Below are positions 8,996 to 16,828 of a DNA stretch of 56,015 nt, piece by piece (the first letter of the stretch is position 1; each line of letters starts with the position of its first letter). Position numbers and translations under genes: made by a program. This DNA comes from Candidatus Latescibacterota bacterium (GTDB taxonomy: Bacteria; Latescibacterota; UBA2968; UBA8231), in the NCBI GenBank assembly GCA_022825185.1, contig JAJDYK010000302.1, forward strand, positions 1-56,015, written 5' to 3'. The notes below the pieces were generated by a model. The model did not search any database and was not told the origin of the DNA. It saw only the letters and a program-made list of their open reading frames with translations.

Positions 8996-10072
8996 ATGAT
9001 CGTCTATCACGGCACCACGCGACGCGCTGCCCGCCAGATCGCCCGCGATGGTTTTCAGCCGCGGTCGCCGTCTCGGCGGGTGTGGTTTTCGCGGGGCAAG
9101 AGTTACGCCAAGCAGCGGGCACACTCCAAATCGCGGCACACGCGAGATCGTCCCGTTGTGCTAACCGTAGATCTCGACTTGAAAACTCTGCGCCAGCGCT
9201 ACGGCAGTCGGCAGGTGCGCGAAAGCGGCGGGGTCATCTCGATCAACGGAGCCATTCCCGCGTCCTCGCTGCGCAGCCACTACGGGCTGGGCCTCCCGGA
9301 GACTGCCGAGGAGATCGCCCGTTGGGTCAATGCCGTGTTGGGCGTCAAGGCGCACAAGGGCGTCAGCGCCCGCCACGAGGGCGTCTTGCGCTTGGCCCGC
9401 TGGATCGACAACCGGCTGGCGACCCACCCCACTGCGCGGCTCGGCGAAAAGGAGTTGCTCGCCCGCGCCGCGCAGTGGCTCCCCGACCGCTTTGCCGGGG
9501 TGGAAATCGACTTCGAGCACTTGCGGGTCTGGCCCAAGGTAGCACGGGAAGCCAAGGCGCAGCAGGCCGCGTTCGAAATTGCAGCGCCCGTTGATAATCG
9601 CGAGGAAGAGGCCATCGCTTGCTTGGAGTCGGACAAGCCGCAGCGGCAGGTGCGCGGCCTCCGGCTCTTGGCCGACCTAGACGACCCAGACCTGTTCGAG
9701 TGGTGCGTATTGCTGCTGGGCGAGGGCCAGCCGCAAAGCGCGGTCGGCATCCTCAAGGTGATGCGGAGTTGCGAGGACATTCAACTGGAGGTGTTGGTTC
9801 CGTATGCGGAGAGCGAGCACAAGGCGGTGCGCGGCGCGGCTATTGAGGTGCTGGTTCTGCGCAGTGGGGAAGAGGCCCCCAAGTGGTTTTGGCGCGGTCT
9901 GACCGACCCGATGCCGCACGTGCGGCTGAGTGCGGCTAAATTCCTCGACCGCCTAGATCCGCGCACGCATCGCGACAGCTTTGAGGCCGCGCTCTACGAC
10001 CCGCACCCGCAGGTGGCGCAAGCGGCGCGCAAGCTGACGCAGCACATGGGATTTAAGCCGCTGACTTGGTGA
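8996..10072 (+). CDS. ADP-ribosyltransferase-like N-terminal domain with C-terminal HEAT repeats
   Basis: The 358-residue protein starts MIVYHGTTRRAARQIARDGF and continues with VWFSRGKSYA. A YHGT(T) strand, a helix ending in DGF and then a W/F-S motif are the layout of the ADP-ribosyltransferase/RNA 2'-phosphotransferase fold, with H5 and Y37 as candidate conserved residues. The third catalytic position is not obvious. Residues about 200-350 form HEAT-type helical repeats with periodic motifs such as VRGLRLLADLDDPDLF, VRGAAIEVLVLRSGEEAP, VRLSAAKFLDRLDP and VAQAARKLTQHMG. The start is well set: AGGAGG at 8984-8989, six bases before the ATG. A mono-ADP-ribosyltransferase guided by a protein-binding solenoid is a reasonable inference; a toxin or regulatory role is unproven. 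Confidence 0.6.
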   Translation: MIVYHGTTRRAARQIARDGFQPRSPSRRVWFSRGKSYAKQRAHSKSRHTRDRPVVLTVDLDLKTLRQRYGSRQVRESGGVISINGAIPASSLRSHYGLGLPETAEEIARWVNAVLGVKAHKGVSARHEGVLRLARWIDNRLATHPTARLGEKELLARAAQWLPDRFAGVEIDFEHLRVWPKVAREAKAQQAAFEIAAPVDNREEEAIACLESDKPQRQVRGLRLLADLDDPDLFEWCVLLLGEGQPQSAVGILKVMRSCEDIQLEVLVPYAESEHKAVRGAAIEVLVLRSGEEAPKWFWRGLTDPMPHVRLSAAKFLDRLDPRTHRDSFEAALYDPHPQVAQAARKLTQHMGFKPLTW

Positions 10073-10121
10073 ACACTCAGTAGCCAAGGTAACTCCCGAT
10101 TTTCTCCAGTTTTCCAGCATT

Positions 10122-11297
10122 CTATTCGCCCGCCTGTTCGGCCAAGTAGTGCTTAGCTGTTTCGTCGTCGGGGTTGATCTCGATGATTTGCCGGTAGTGT
10201 TCGCGGGCGCGGGGGACGTCGTGGCGGATGGCGGCGATGGCGGCTAGGGCGTGGAGGATGTTGAGGTCTTGGGGTAGGCGTTTGAGTAGCTGTGCAAGCT
10301 GTAGCTCAATGTCTTCGATGTAATCGGGGACCTCGCGCTGCTCATCTTTTGGCGTCTTCTCGTCCGGTTTGAGCGACGAGACCAACGTCCCCACCATCCC
10401 GAAAGTCCCCCCCAGCCCTCCAGTGCCCCGGCGGGACTGGAACGGGACTTGGACGTCGAGCGCGGTAAGGCTCAGGGATGCGGCTTCGACAAAAGCGGTG
10501 GCGGCCTCGGCATAGCGCCCGGCTTCGGCGAGTGCGCTGCCTAGGTTGTAGTAGATGGCCGGGTTGTTCAGCCCGTAGGTGGCAAGCTCGGCGTAGATGG
10601 CCAACTCGCGGTCGCGGTCGTTTGCCGCAAAGGCGGTAGTGGCTTGGTCGCGGAGGGTGCTGAGGTGGTCTTCTACTTTGTGCAGGACCGCGGTAGCCGC
10701 CGGGTCGCGGCCGGGGACCAGCAGGGTTAGCTGGCCGCGCGGGTCGCGGCTCAAGACCGGGGTCTGGACGGTGAAGAGCAGTCCCTCGTCGGCTAGGGCC
10801 GTGGCGATTTTTTGCATGTAGCGGGGTGAGCGGGTACGGAGGAGGGAGTGCCAGCTATCGAGCTGATAGGTTGTGCCCGCGAGGTGGTCCCAATCCGCTA
10901 GGGTCAGGAAACGGCGCAGCAGGTCTTGTAGGGATTGGCCCTCGGCGACGAAGAAGGAAAAGGCATACTCCTCGCCCCGGTAAACGTTCACCAGATAGGA
11001 GCGCAACTCGCGCTGGACGACGAGAGTATCGCCGAAGTAGTGAGTAAAGGCCAACAGATGCCACAGCGGCAACTCTTCGCTGGCTTTTGCGAGGGCTTGG
11101 GCGATGGTGCAGGTTGCGGGGGCGTCTGCGTGGTAGCGGACTTCGACTTGGTCGATGAAGGCTTGGGGATCGACGTTGCGGTGCGCCAGTTCGGCGGCGA
11201 CACTGGCTAGGTAGGGGGCCTGATAGTTGGCGCGTTCTAGGGTGAAGGCGCGGACGAGATCCTCGTCGTGATAGGCGGCGAAGTGGTCTGGCTGCAC
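10122..11297 (-). CDS. TPR-containing hypothetical protein
   Basis: This protein of about 391 residues lacks a recognisable enzymatic motif. Its C-terminal part has tetratricopeptide-like helices (YGLNNPAIYYNLGSALAEAGRYAEAATAFVEA split over two helices, then REHYRQIIEINPDDETAKHYLAEQ). The middle includes VPDYIEDIELQLAQLLKRLPQD. I chose the GTG at 11297, two bases after the stop of the small membrane gene at 11300-11494, because the frame upstream only overlaps that gene and reads as Arg/Pro-rich shadow. No clear ribosome binding site is present, so translational coupling is likely. The pair may form a membrane-associated complex; function unknown. It is convergent with the ART-like/HEAT gene. 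Confidence 0.65.
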   Translation of the reverse strand: MQPDHFAAYHDEDLVRAFTLERANYQAPYLASVAAELAHRNVDPQAFIDQVEVRYHADAPATCTIAQALAKASEELPLWHLLAFTHYFGDTLVVQRELRSYLVNVYRGEEYAFSFFVAEGQSLQDLLRRFLTLADWDHLAGTTYQLDSWHSLLRTRSPRYMQKIATALADEGLLFTVQTPVLSRDPRGQLTLLVPGRDPAATAVLHKVEDHLSTLRDQATTAFAANDRDRELAIYAELATYGLNNPAIYYNLGSALAEAGRYAEAATAFVEAASLSLTALDVQVPFQSRRGTGGLGGTFGMVGTLVSSLKPDEKTPKDEQREVPDYIEDIELQLAQLLKRLPQDLNILHALAAIAAIRHDVPRAREHYRQIIEINPDDETAKHYLAEQAGE

Positions 11298-11299
11298 GT

Positions 11300-11494
11300 T
11301 TAATCGAGCGGCAAGCGCCGACGCGGGCGCTCTTCGTCTTTGGGGTGTTCTAAGCGGCCGGCCCCGCTGGTCGCCTGGCGGTAGAGGCGGACAAAACTCC
11401 GGCCCACCCACCAGACGAGGACGAGCAACGCGGCGATAGCGTAGGCCGAATGGCGGCTTTGGAGGTCGGTGAGGTACTCCCAAACAATATCCAT
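11300..11494 (-). CDS. Small single-pass membrane protein
   Basis: The 64-residue protein has one strong membrane helix (about residues 17-35, AYAIAALLVLVWWVGRSFV) followed by a basic, charged tail (RLYRQ to PRRRLPLD). The ATG at 11494 is preceded by a weak GGTGG site. It ends two bases before the GTG of the TPR protein, so the two genes form an operon. The membrane helix supports it as a real gene in preference to the overlapping longer frame. It could anchor the TPR protein; no family recognised. Confidence 0.6.
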   Translation of the reverse strand: MDIVWEYLTDLQSRHSAYAIAALLVLVWWVGRSFVRLYRQATSGAGRLEHPKDEERPRRRLPLD

Positions 11495-11561
11495 TATCCA
11501 CCGATTGTATCCCCTACGAGAGACGTACGCAAGCCAATTCGCCGCTCACTTCTGGTCTGGC

Positions 11562-11567
11562 TATATT
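11562..11567 (+). promoter_or_regulatory. Possible -10 element (TATATT) for the MlrC gene
   Basis: TATATT lies 37 bases before the ATG at 11604, in the divergent gap of 109 bases. Similar ATATATT elements precede the genes at 13941 and 38134. No convincing -35 hexamer at 17 bases was found, so this is a weak call. Confidence 0.3.
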
Positions 11568-11603
11568 AGAAGCGGTTGCACAACTCCATTCCAACTATTC
11601 ACA

Positions 11604-13115
11604 ATGACCGACAAACATCGCGTAGCCTTGGGGGCGATCTTTACCGAGTGCAATCAATTCGGCGGCGAGCCGATTGATTTGTCGTGGTTTGAGCGCTATG
11701 AGCTGCGGCGCGGGCGCGATGTGCTCGCAGCCGAAGACGGGGTGGCCGGCGGTATGCTCAGCGTGCTGGCGGCGCGCGGCGTGGATGTTGCGCCCCTGTT
11801 GTTTGCCAGCACCTGTCCCGGCGGACCGCTGACGCGAGCTTGTTACGACCCGCTCAAGGAAGAGCTTTTGACGCGGCTTAGCGAAGCGCTCCCGGTGGAT
11901 GGCGTTCTCATGCCGCTGCATGGGGCGGCGGCCGTGGAGGGCGGCATCGATTTAGAGGGGGATTTGTTGGCTGCCGTGCGGGACGTCGTCGGGGACGCTG
12001 TGCCTATCGTCGCTACGCTCGATTTGCACGCCCATATTTCCGCGCAGATGATGCGCGCTGCCGATGGCTTGGTTGCGTGGGAAACCTATCCGCATCGCGA
12101 TGCCTTTTCCACGGGCGAGCGCGGGGCGCGTCTGCTGTGCGATGCGCTCGCTGGCGCGTGCAAACCCGCGATGGCCATGGCCAAGGTGCCGGTGCTCACC
12201 GGAGCCATTCACGGCTCGACCGAAGACGACGATCCCTTCGCGCAAGTGATGGCCTTGGCCAAGGCTGGTGAGCAGCGCGATGGCATCCTCTCGACGAGTG
12301 CTATTTTGGTGCATCCCTATCTCGATTTTGCTGGCATGGGCAGCGGTGGGCTGGTGATTGCCGACGGCGACTTTGCCAAGGCCGAGGCGCTCGCCTGCGA
12401 GCTGGCCACGGCGTACTGGGAGCGGCGCTTTGCCTTAGAGCCAGCGCTGTACGCGCCCGAGGACGCTGTGCGCGCTGGTTTGGCCGTCGAGGGTGGCCCG
12501 GTGGTGTTGGTGGAGGCTGCGGACTGCTGCGGCGGGGGAGCGACTGGAGATAGCGTGGCGGCGCTGGCGGCGCTGTTGCAGGTCGAGTTGGACGGACCAG
12601 CGCTGGTGCCCTTGGTTGATGCCCATGCGGCTGCGGTTTGCCACCAAGCTGGCGTTGGGGCCGAGGTGGAGTTGGCGCTGGGGCATGGACACGATTCGCG
12701 TTGGGGACAGCCGATTGCCGTGCGCGGTCGGGTGATGCGGTTGAGCGATGGTCGCTTCCGCTATCGGGGTGGCATTTGGGAAGGGGTCGAAGGGCAGATG
12801 GGGCCGACGGCCGTGCTCGCACTGGGGCATATCCAGGTGCTATTGGCGTCGCATCCTACGTACGAGTGGGACAACGAGCAGTTTGCGGCTCTCGGGATGG
12901 ATGCGGCGCAAGCGCGTTTTATCGTCGCCAAGAATCCCATGAACTACCGCCTCGCTTACGGAGCCATAGCCCAGGCCGTCTTCGTGCTCGACACGCCAGG
13001 GCCGACGCCAGCGACGGTGCGGCATCTGCCGTTTGTTCGGCGGGCGCGGCCCTTTTTTCCGTTGGATTCGGATATGGCGCTGGAGATGGAGGTTTTGCGC
13101 GCGGAGGCGCGATAA
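11604..13115 (+). CDS. MlrC-like M81 family metallopeptidase
   Basis: The 503-residue protein matches the MlrC/DUF1485 architecture. The N-terminal domain has VALGAIFTECNQF, the VLMPLHGAA segment, the metal-site motif TLDLHAHIS and WETYPHRD. The C-terminal MlrC domain has VLVEAADCCGGGATGD and the VAKNPMNYR motif. MlrC of Sphingomonas hydrolyses linearised microcystin fragments, but most homologues have unknown substrates and often sit in catabolic clusters. The ATG at 11604 was chosen because homology begins directly after it; the open frame upstream is noncoding. It ends one base before the convergent PIN toxin gene. Confidence 0.88.
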   Translation: MTDKHRVALGAIFTECNQFGGEPIDLSWFERYELRRGRDVLAAEDGVAGGMLSVLAARGVDVAPLLFASTCPGGPLTRACYDPLKEELLTRLSEALPVDGVLMPLHGAAAVEGGIDLEGDLLAAVRDVVGDAVPIVATLDLHAHISAQMMRAADGLVAWETYPHRDAFSTGERGARLLCDALAGACKPAMAMAKVPVLTGAIHGSTEDDDPFAQVMALAKAGEQRDGILSTSAILVHPYLDFAGMGSGGLVIADGDFAKAEALACELATAYWERRFALEPALYAPEDAVRAGLAVEGGPVVLVEAADCCGGGATGDSVAALAALLQVELDGPALVPLVDAHAAAVCHQAGVGAEVELALGHGHDSRWGQPIAVRGRVMRLSDGRFRYRGGIWEGVEGQMGPTAVLALGHIQVLLASHPTYEWDNEQFAALGMDAAQARFIVAKNPMNYRLAYGAIAQAVFVLDTPGPTPATVRHLPFVRRARPFFPLDSDMALEMEVLRAEAR

Positions 13116-13116
13116 G

Positions 13117-13524
13117 TCAGCGGGCGTGCCAGAGCTGAAGCGGCGTCCACTTCGTCATGTGGCTGAAGTCGAGGTCGGTCGCCAGCATAACCAGTTTGTG
13201 GCGAATGCAGAGTTGGGTGAGCAGTGCGTCGATGGTTCCAATCTGAATGCCGTGGCGGCGGCACTCGTTGCGCAACTCGGCTGCGTCAATGTAGTCGTCG
13301 CGCCCGGGCGCAATCATGGCGAGCGCCCCGAACCGTTCGACGATCTGCGCTTTGGCTCTCGGTCCCTGAAAGCCCTGCAACAACTCCTGCAAGACGATTC
13401 CAGTTGTGTAAATTGATTCACCACTACCGAGCGCCTCCCGCAGACGCTGGACCTCGGGCCCTTTAGGCATCGTATCCCGTCGCAAGGCCAGCGACCAGAC
13501 GCTTGTATCCACAAACAGCGTCAC
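13117..13524 (-). CDS. vapC: PIN-domain ribonuclease toxin, VapC family
   Basis: This 135-residue PIN-domain protein has the acidic active-site set expected for a VapC ribonuclease: D6 in LFVDTSVW, E47 in IVLQELLQG, D99 in IGTIDALL, and D117/D119 in MLATDLDF. The GTG start at 13524 overlaps the antitoxin stop as GTGA, a typical translationally coupled toxin-antitoxin layout. It would cleave RNA (initiator tRNA or rRNA in characterised members) unless bound by the antitoxin. It is convergent with the MlrC gene, ending one base from it. Confidence 0.9.
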   Translation of the reverse strand: MTLFVDTSVWSLALRRDTMPKGPEVQRLREALGSGESIYTTGIVLQELLQGFQGPRAKAQIVERFGALAMIAPGRDDYIDAAELRNECRRHGIQIGTIDALLTQLCIRHKLVMLATDLDFSHMTKWTPLQLWHAR

Positions 13525-13721
13525 TCACGGCTCCGTTCGCGTTTGTAGTCAAAGCTGTCGTCCCAGTACAATTTGCCAAAAAGATCCAAGAGCCGTTCCT
13601 GCTCTCGGCGCGCGATGAACTCCTGCAAAGCGCGGTTAACGGTCGCCTTCTTGGTCTTCTCGCCGCCGACTTCCAGTGCCCTATCGAGCAACTCTGGATC
13701 TATCGCCAAGTTTGTCGCCAT
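13521..13721 (-). CDS. vapB: VapB-type antitoxin
   Basis: The 66-residue protein begins MATNLAIDPELLDRALEVGG and has TKKATVNRALQEFIARREQ, the ribbon-helix-helix pattern of VapB antitoxins (VapB_antitoxin/DUF2191 type). The C-terminal tail LYWDDSFDYKRERSRE would be the toxin-binding part. The ATG at 13721 is preceded by AGGAG (13734-13730, minus) with eight bases of spacing. It shares four bases with the toxin gene. Confidence 0.87.
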   Translation of the reverse strand: MATNLAIDPELLDRALEVGGEKTKKATVNRALQEFIARREQERLLDLFGKLYWDDSFDYKRERSRE

Positions 13722-13733
13722 TGTGTTATCTCC

Positions 13734-13752
13734 TACACATATAGTTACACAT
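13734..13752. promoter_or_regulatory. Possible autoregulatory direct repeat of the VapBC pair
   Basis: TACACAT occurs at 13734-13740 and again at 13746-13752, a 12-base step close to one helical turn, directly upstream of the antitoxin gene and touching its ribosome binding site. Toxin-antitoxin complexes commonly bind such repeats. No direct support beyond position. Confidence 0.35.
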
Positions 13753-13940
13753 GAATTAATCGCAAACGGATGACGCGGGCAAGCTGCTCATTAACCTTTC
13801 ATTTGCGCGGCCCGCTCCGCGCAAGTTTAGCCGCGTATTTGGGGTGCGGGGCTAATTTTGCCATATATTGTGGCCCCTCCTACCGGCGGTGCAAGTGGGG
13901 AGGTTCGGCTAAAACGATAAGAGAGAATGGAGCGATGCAG

Positions 13941-15119
13941 ATGGAAAAATTAATCGCAGCTATCGACCGAGAATGGGTGGCCGAGCGGACCCGGGAATTG
14001 GTCGATATTTACAGCGTAACCATGGCCGAAGCCGAAGTGTGCCGCGCCTATGAGGCCATGATGCGCGAGGTCGGCTTAGCAGTCGATGTGCGGGAAGTGA
14101 CTCCGGGGCGCAACAATCTTTACGCGCGCATCGAGGGCCGGGGGGATGGCCCCGCGCTGATGCTCAATGGCCATCTCGACACCATTCCCGTGGGGTCCTG
14201 CCCGCCCGCCCGCCGCGAGGGCAATCGCGTGTACGGACGGGGAGCGACCGACATGAAGGGGGGCATGGCCGCGGCGTTGGCCGCAGTCAAGGCGCTTTTG
14301 GAAAGCGGGCTGGAATTGCAGGGCGACTTGTGGCTGACGGCCATTGTGGGGCACGAGGAGGTTGAGGCGCAAAAGGACGGGCCGCTGGCGCTGATCGCCG
14401 ATCGCAACAGCGGCCGGATTGGCGGCGACCGGATCTTGATCGTCGAGGGCCGCGACGCGCTGTGGGTGATGAGCATGGGGTCCATGGTCTTTACCATTGC
14501 GCTTGAGTCAGACGCTGGCGGCAAGCACACCCAGTACGTGCCCTTTGCGGAAAACCCGCTCCGCTTTGTGGGCGCGCTTATCGAAAGGATCCATCAGTAT
14601 CAACTCGAACTCGACGCAGGACCAGCACACGCCTTGGCCGGTGCCGAGCGAATCGACTTAGGCATTGTCACCGGGGGTGACTATTTCAATCGCACGCCGC
14701 TGTGCTGCACGCTGACGGGGACTCGGCGCTGGATGCCGGGGCGCACTGCGCCGCAGGTATTGGCGGAGTTGGAAGCCTTGGCGCAACCGTTGGCCGAGGC
14801 TGGGGGATTGGGGCTGCGGGTCGAGATGGAGCACGAGCGCGAGCCGTTTGAGACCCCGGCGGACGATGCGGCCGTGCAAGCGGTGGGGCGTGCGCACGAG
14901 CAAGTGACCGGTCAGGAGGCAGAGTTGGTGGGGATGCGGATTGTGGGGGACGCCAATTTATACGTGCACGGGACAGGGGTGCCGACCTTTTACTACGGCC
15001 CCTCGAACGAGACGGCACACGCGGATGTGGAGTGGGTAGAAGTGGACCGGCTGGAGCGAGCGGCGCAAGTGTACGCGCTGGCCGCAGCCGACTATTGCGG
15101 CGTCGCGTTCCCGGATTAG
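13941..15119 (+). CDS. M20 family metallopeptidase / deacylase
   Basis: The protein of about 392 residues is a cytoplasmic M20 di-zinc hydrolase of the ArgE/DapE/acetylornithine deacetylase group. LMLNGHLDTIPVG supplies H78 and D80, YGRGATDMKGGMA supplies D104, and VGHEEVEAQ supplies the catalytic Glu (139/140). The C-terminal HGTGVPTFYYGP segment carries the last His. GGAG at 13929-13932 suits the ATG at 13941; the ATG at 13935 is also possible. No argE or dapE partners are nearby, so the substrate is open (N-acyl amino acid or dipeptide). TATATT at 13864-13869 could be a -10 element. It is convergent with the regulator at 15200. Confidence 0.87.
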   Translation: MEKLIAAIDREWVAERTRELVDIYSVTMAEAEVCRAYEAMMREVGLAVDVREVTPGRNNLYARIEGRGDGPALMLNGHLDTIPVGSCPPARREGNRVYGRGATDMKGGMAAALAAVKALLESGLELQGDLWLTAIVGHEEVEAQKDGPLALIADRNSGRIGGDRILIVEGRDALWVMSMGSMVFTIALESDAGGKHTQYVPFAENPLRFVGALIERIHQYQLELDAGPAHALAGAERIDLGIVTGGDYFNRTPLCCTLTGTRRWMPGRTAPQVLAELEALAQPLAEAGGLGLRVEMEHEREPFETPADDAAVQAVGRAHEQVTGQEAELVGMRIVGDANLYVHGTGVPTFYYGPSNETAHADVEWVEVDRLERAAQVYALAAADYCGVAFPD

Positions 15120-15144
15120 AATACCGGCCGATCATAGCTTATGG

Positions 15145-15157
15145 CGACATTATGTCG
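15145..15157. promoter_or_regulatory. Inverted repeat CGACA-TTA-TGTCG between convergent genes
   Basis: A perfect 5-bp inverted repeat with a 3-bp spacer lies between the M20 gene end (15119) and the regulator gene end (15200). It has the same half-site and spacing as the ACGACA-AAA-TGTCGT element at the other end of the regulator gene. Being 3' of both genes, it may be an auxiliary site for the same protein or only a short hairpin. Confidence 0.4.
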
Positions 15158-15199
15158 TAGAGCCGACAAGACGACGTGCAATCGGACAAGGATGATGGC

Positions 15200-16600
15200 T
15201 TAGATTTTCTGCGGGGGGACGCCGTATTGTATGAGTTTCCGCTGGAGCGTTCGCAAACTGATGCCCAGAATTGCGGCTCCTTGAGTGCGGTTGCCGCCGG
15301 TGTGCGCAAGCGTATCTAAAATCATCTCCCTTTCCATTTCGTCCAGCCGCCTCGGCACGAAATCCAGCCGCTGAGATTCCGAATCGTCTGGAGGAGCAAT
15401 TGGCAAAATGGACTCGATGTCGTTCTCTCCGACCGCCATGTTGCTGTCTGCGGCATAGATCACCAGACGCTCAACCGTGTTCTTTAGCTCCCTGACATTC
15501 CCCGGCCAGTCGTATGCAGCCATGCGGTCGAGACCCCGATCTGCTATTTCGACGAGAGCGATTCCATTCTGCTCGGCAAAACGCTCGGCAAAAACCCGCA
15601 CCAGTAGCGGGATATCCGACCTCCGATCTCTGAGGGGCGGGACGGGAATGTGAATGACGTTGAGGCGGTAATATAGGTCTTCGCGGAATTGTCCCATTCT
15701 GACCGCGGTCGTCAAATTCGCATTCGAGGCTGCGACGACGCGCACGTTGACATCGAGCAATCGGGTCGCCCCTAAGCGTCGGACTTTCTGTTCCTCTAGC
15801 ACGCGCAATAGCTTCGTCTGCACCTGCATCTCTAAGTCCCCGATTTCATCGAGGAAGAGGGTCCCATTGTGGGCTGCTGCAAAAAGCCCCTGCTGGGCCT
15901 GTGTGGCCCCGGTAAAGGAACCTTTCTCGTGTCCGAATAACTCGCTTTCGGCTAGCTCCGTCGGCAGAGCCGAGCAGTTGATGGCAACGAACGGCCCATT
16001 GCTCACAGCGCTGAGCGAGTGAATGGCGCTGGCCACCAATTCTTTTCCGGTACCGCTTTCGCCCGTGATCAGCACCGTTGATTTGAATGGTGCCGCACGG
16101 CGGATCTGATCAAACACTGCCTGCATTGCACTAGAGGTCCCCAACAATTCGCCAAATCCCGTCTTCGCCTCCATCTGGCTAGCTGCGACAGGGTCAAATA
16201 CCCGCTTGCGTTCGAGCGCGCGGTGTACGGCAATCAGCAGGTCATTGGCATCGACCGGTTTGACCACGTAATCGACGGCACCTAGCCGCATGGCTTGGAC
16301 GGCTTGTTTTACAGTTGTATAAGAGGTGAAGATGACTACCGGCAGTGGTGGAGTCAGTCTAATGGCTGTGCGCAGCAACTGCATACCGCCCGGCATCTTG
16401 ATATCTATGACCGCCACATCCAGAGACTGCGTTTTGAGCAGCCGCTCGGCGACGGTGGCATCAGTCGCTTCGACAACTTCATCACACCCGTTCTCCCGTA
16501 GGATTTGGGTCACGATTGCTAGGTGTTTTGGATTGCTATCGGCGACGAACACGCGGCCTAGCAAAGGCGCATGAGCGATTGGATCAGAAGATGTCTGCAT
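15200..16600 (-). CDS. NtrC-family sigma-54 response regulator
   Basis: This 466-residue regulator has three parts. The receiver (about 14-130) has phospho-acceptor D66 in VIDIKMPG, T92 and K114; its acidic pocket shows only D21 (VADSN) where a DD pair is usual. The AAA+ sigma-54 activation domain has Walker A GESGTGKE at 180-187, the sigma-54 contact loop GSFTGA at 227-232, and LFLDEIGD as Walker B. A Fis-type HTH (GNRTQGAAILGISLRTLQRKL) lies at the C-terminus. I start it at the ATG at 16600; an upstream TTG at 16648 would lie inside an inverted repeat. The gene is divergent from a sigma-54 promoter at 16758, so it probably activates that operon. No histidine kinase is adjacent. Confidence 0.92.
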   Translation of the reverse strand: MQTSSDPIAHAPLLGRVFVADSNPKHLAIVTQILRENGCDEVVEATDATVAERLLKTQSLDVAVIDIKMPGGMQLLRTAIRLTPPLPVVIFTSYTTVKQAVQAMRLGAVDYVVKPVDANDLLIAVHRALERKRVFDPVAASQMEAKTGFGELLGTSSAMQAVFDQIRRAAPFKSTVLITGESGTGKELVASAIHSLSAVSNGPFVAINCSALPTELAESELFGHEKGSFTGATQAQQGLFAAAHNGTLFLDEIGDLEMQVQTKLLRVLEEQKVRRLGATRLLDVNVRVVAASNANLTTAVRMGQFREDLYYRLNVIHIPVPPLRDRRSDIPLLVRVFAERFAEQNGIALVEIADRGLDRMAAYDWPGNVRELKNTVERLVIYAADSNMAVGENDIESILPIAPPDDSESQRLDFVPRRLDEMEREMILDTLAHTGGNRTQGAAILGISLRTLQRKLIQYGVPPQKI

Positions 16601-16641
16601 CGGTGGTTTGTTGCGCACTACGTCAAAGTGATGTGGTAGGG

Positions 16642-16656
16642 ACGACAAAATGTCGT
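16642..16656. promoter_or_regulatory. Probable enhancer/operator ACGACA-AAA-TGTCGT
   Basis: A perfect 6-bp inverted repeat with a 3-bp spacer lies in the divergent region between the NtrC-type regulator and the mechanosensitive channel gene. Its centre is about 110 bp upstream of the -24 element at 16758, the usual distance for a sigma-54 enhancer. It also overlaps the inferred -10 of the regulator gene, which would allow autorepression. A related CGACA-TTA-TGTCG lies at 15145. Confidence 0.65.
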
Positions 16657-16677
16657 ATTAGCAATTTTGATTGTCAA
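16649..16677 (-). promoter_or_regulatory. Possible vegetative promoter of the regulator gene
   Basis: On the minus strand a perfect TTGACA (16677-16672) is followed after 17 bases by GACATT (16654-16649), a weak -10 match (3 of 6). The -10 falls inside the inverted repeat at 16642-16656, so binding there should block this promoter. An alternative TAATAC lies only 11 bases from the -35. Confidence 0.4.
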
Positions 16678-16757
16678 GCTCCGCCTCGGGCCGAACCCGA
16701 TGCAACACCGTGTAATTTAAGGAATTGCCGCGAAGTCCGAGACGCGGATTTAAAGAG

Positions 16758-16773
16758 TGGCACAGGCTTTGCT
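16758..16773 (+). promoter_or_regulatory. Sigma-54 promoter TGGCAC-N5-TTGCT
   Basis: TGGCAC (16758-16763), five bases, then TTGCT (16769-16773) matches the -24/-12 consensus exactly, with GG (16759-16760) and GC (16771-16772) at canonical spacing. Transcription should start near 16784, about 45 bases before the ATG at 16829. Its position beside an NtrC-type regulator gene and an upstream inverted repeat makes this a strong call. Confidence 0.85.
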
Positions 16774-16828
16774 TTATTTCGTCTGACGACCGAAAAGGGA
16801 CCACGCATACTCGAAGAAAGGAGTTGCT

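Noticed and set aside
10122..11501. 459-residue version of the TPR protein
   Set aside because: The first 68 residues overlap a small membrane-protein gene and read as Pro/Arg-rich shadow; the GTG just after that gene is a better start.
15200..16648. Longer start (TTG at 16648) for the sigma-54 regulator
   Set aside because: It would place the start codon inside the inverted repeat and promoter region; the ATG at 16600 leaves the full receiver domain intact.
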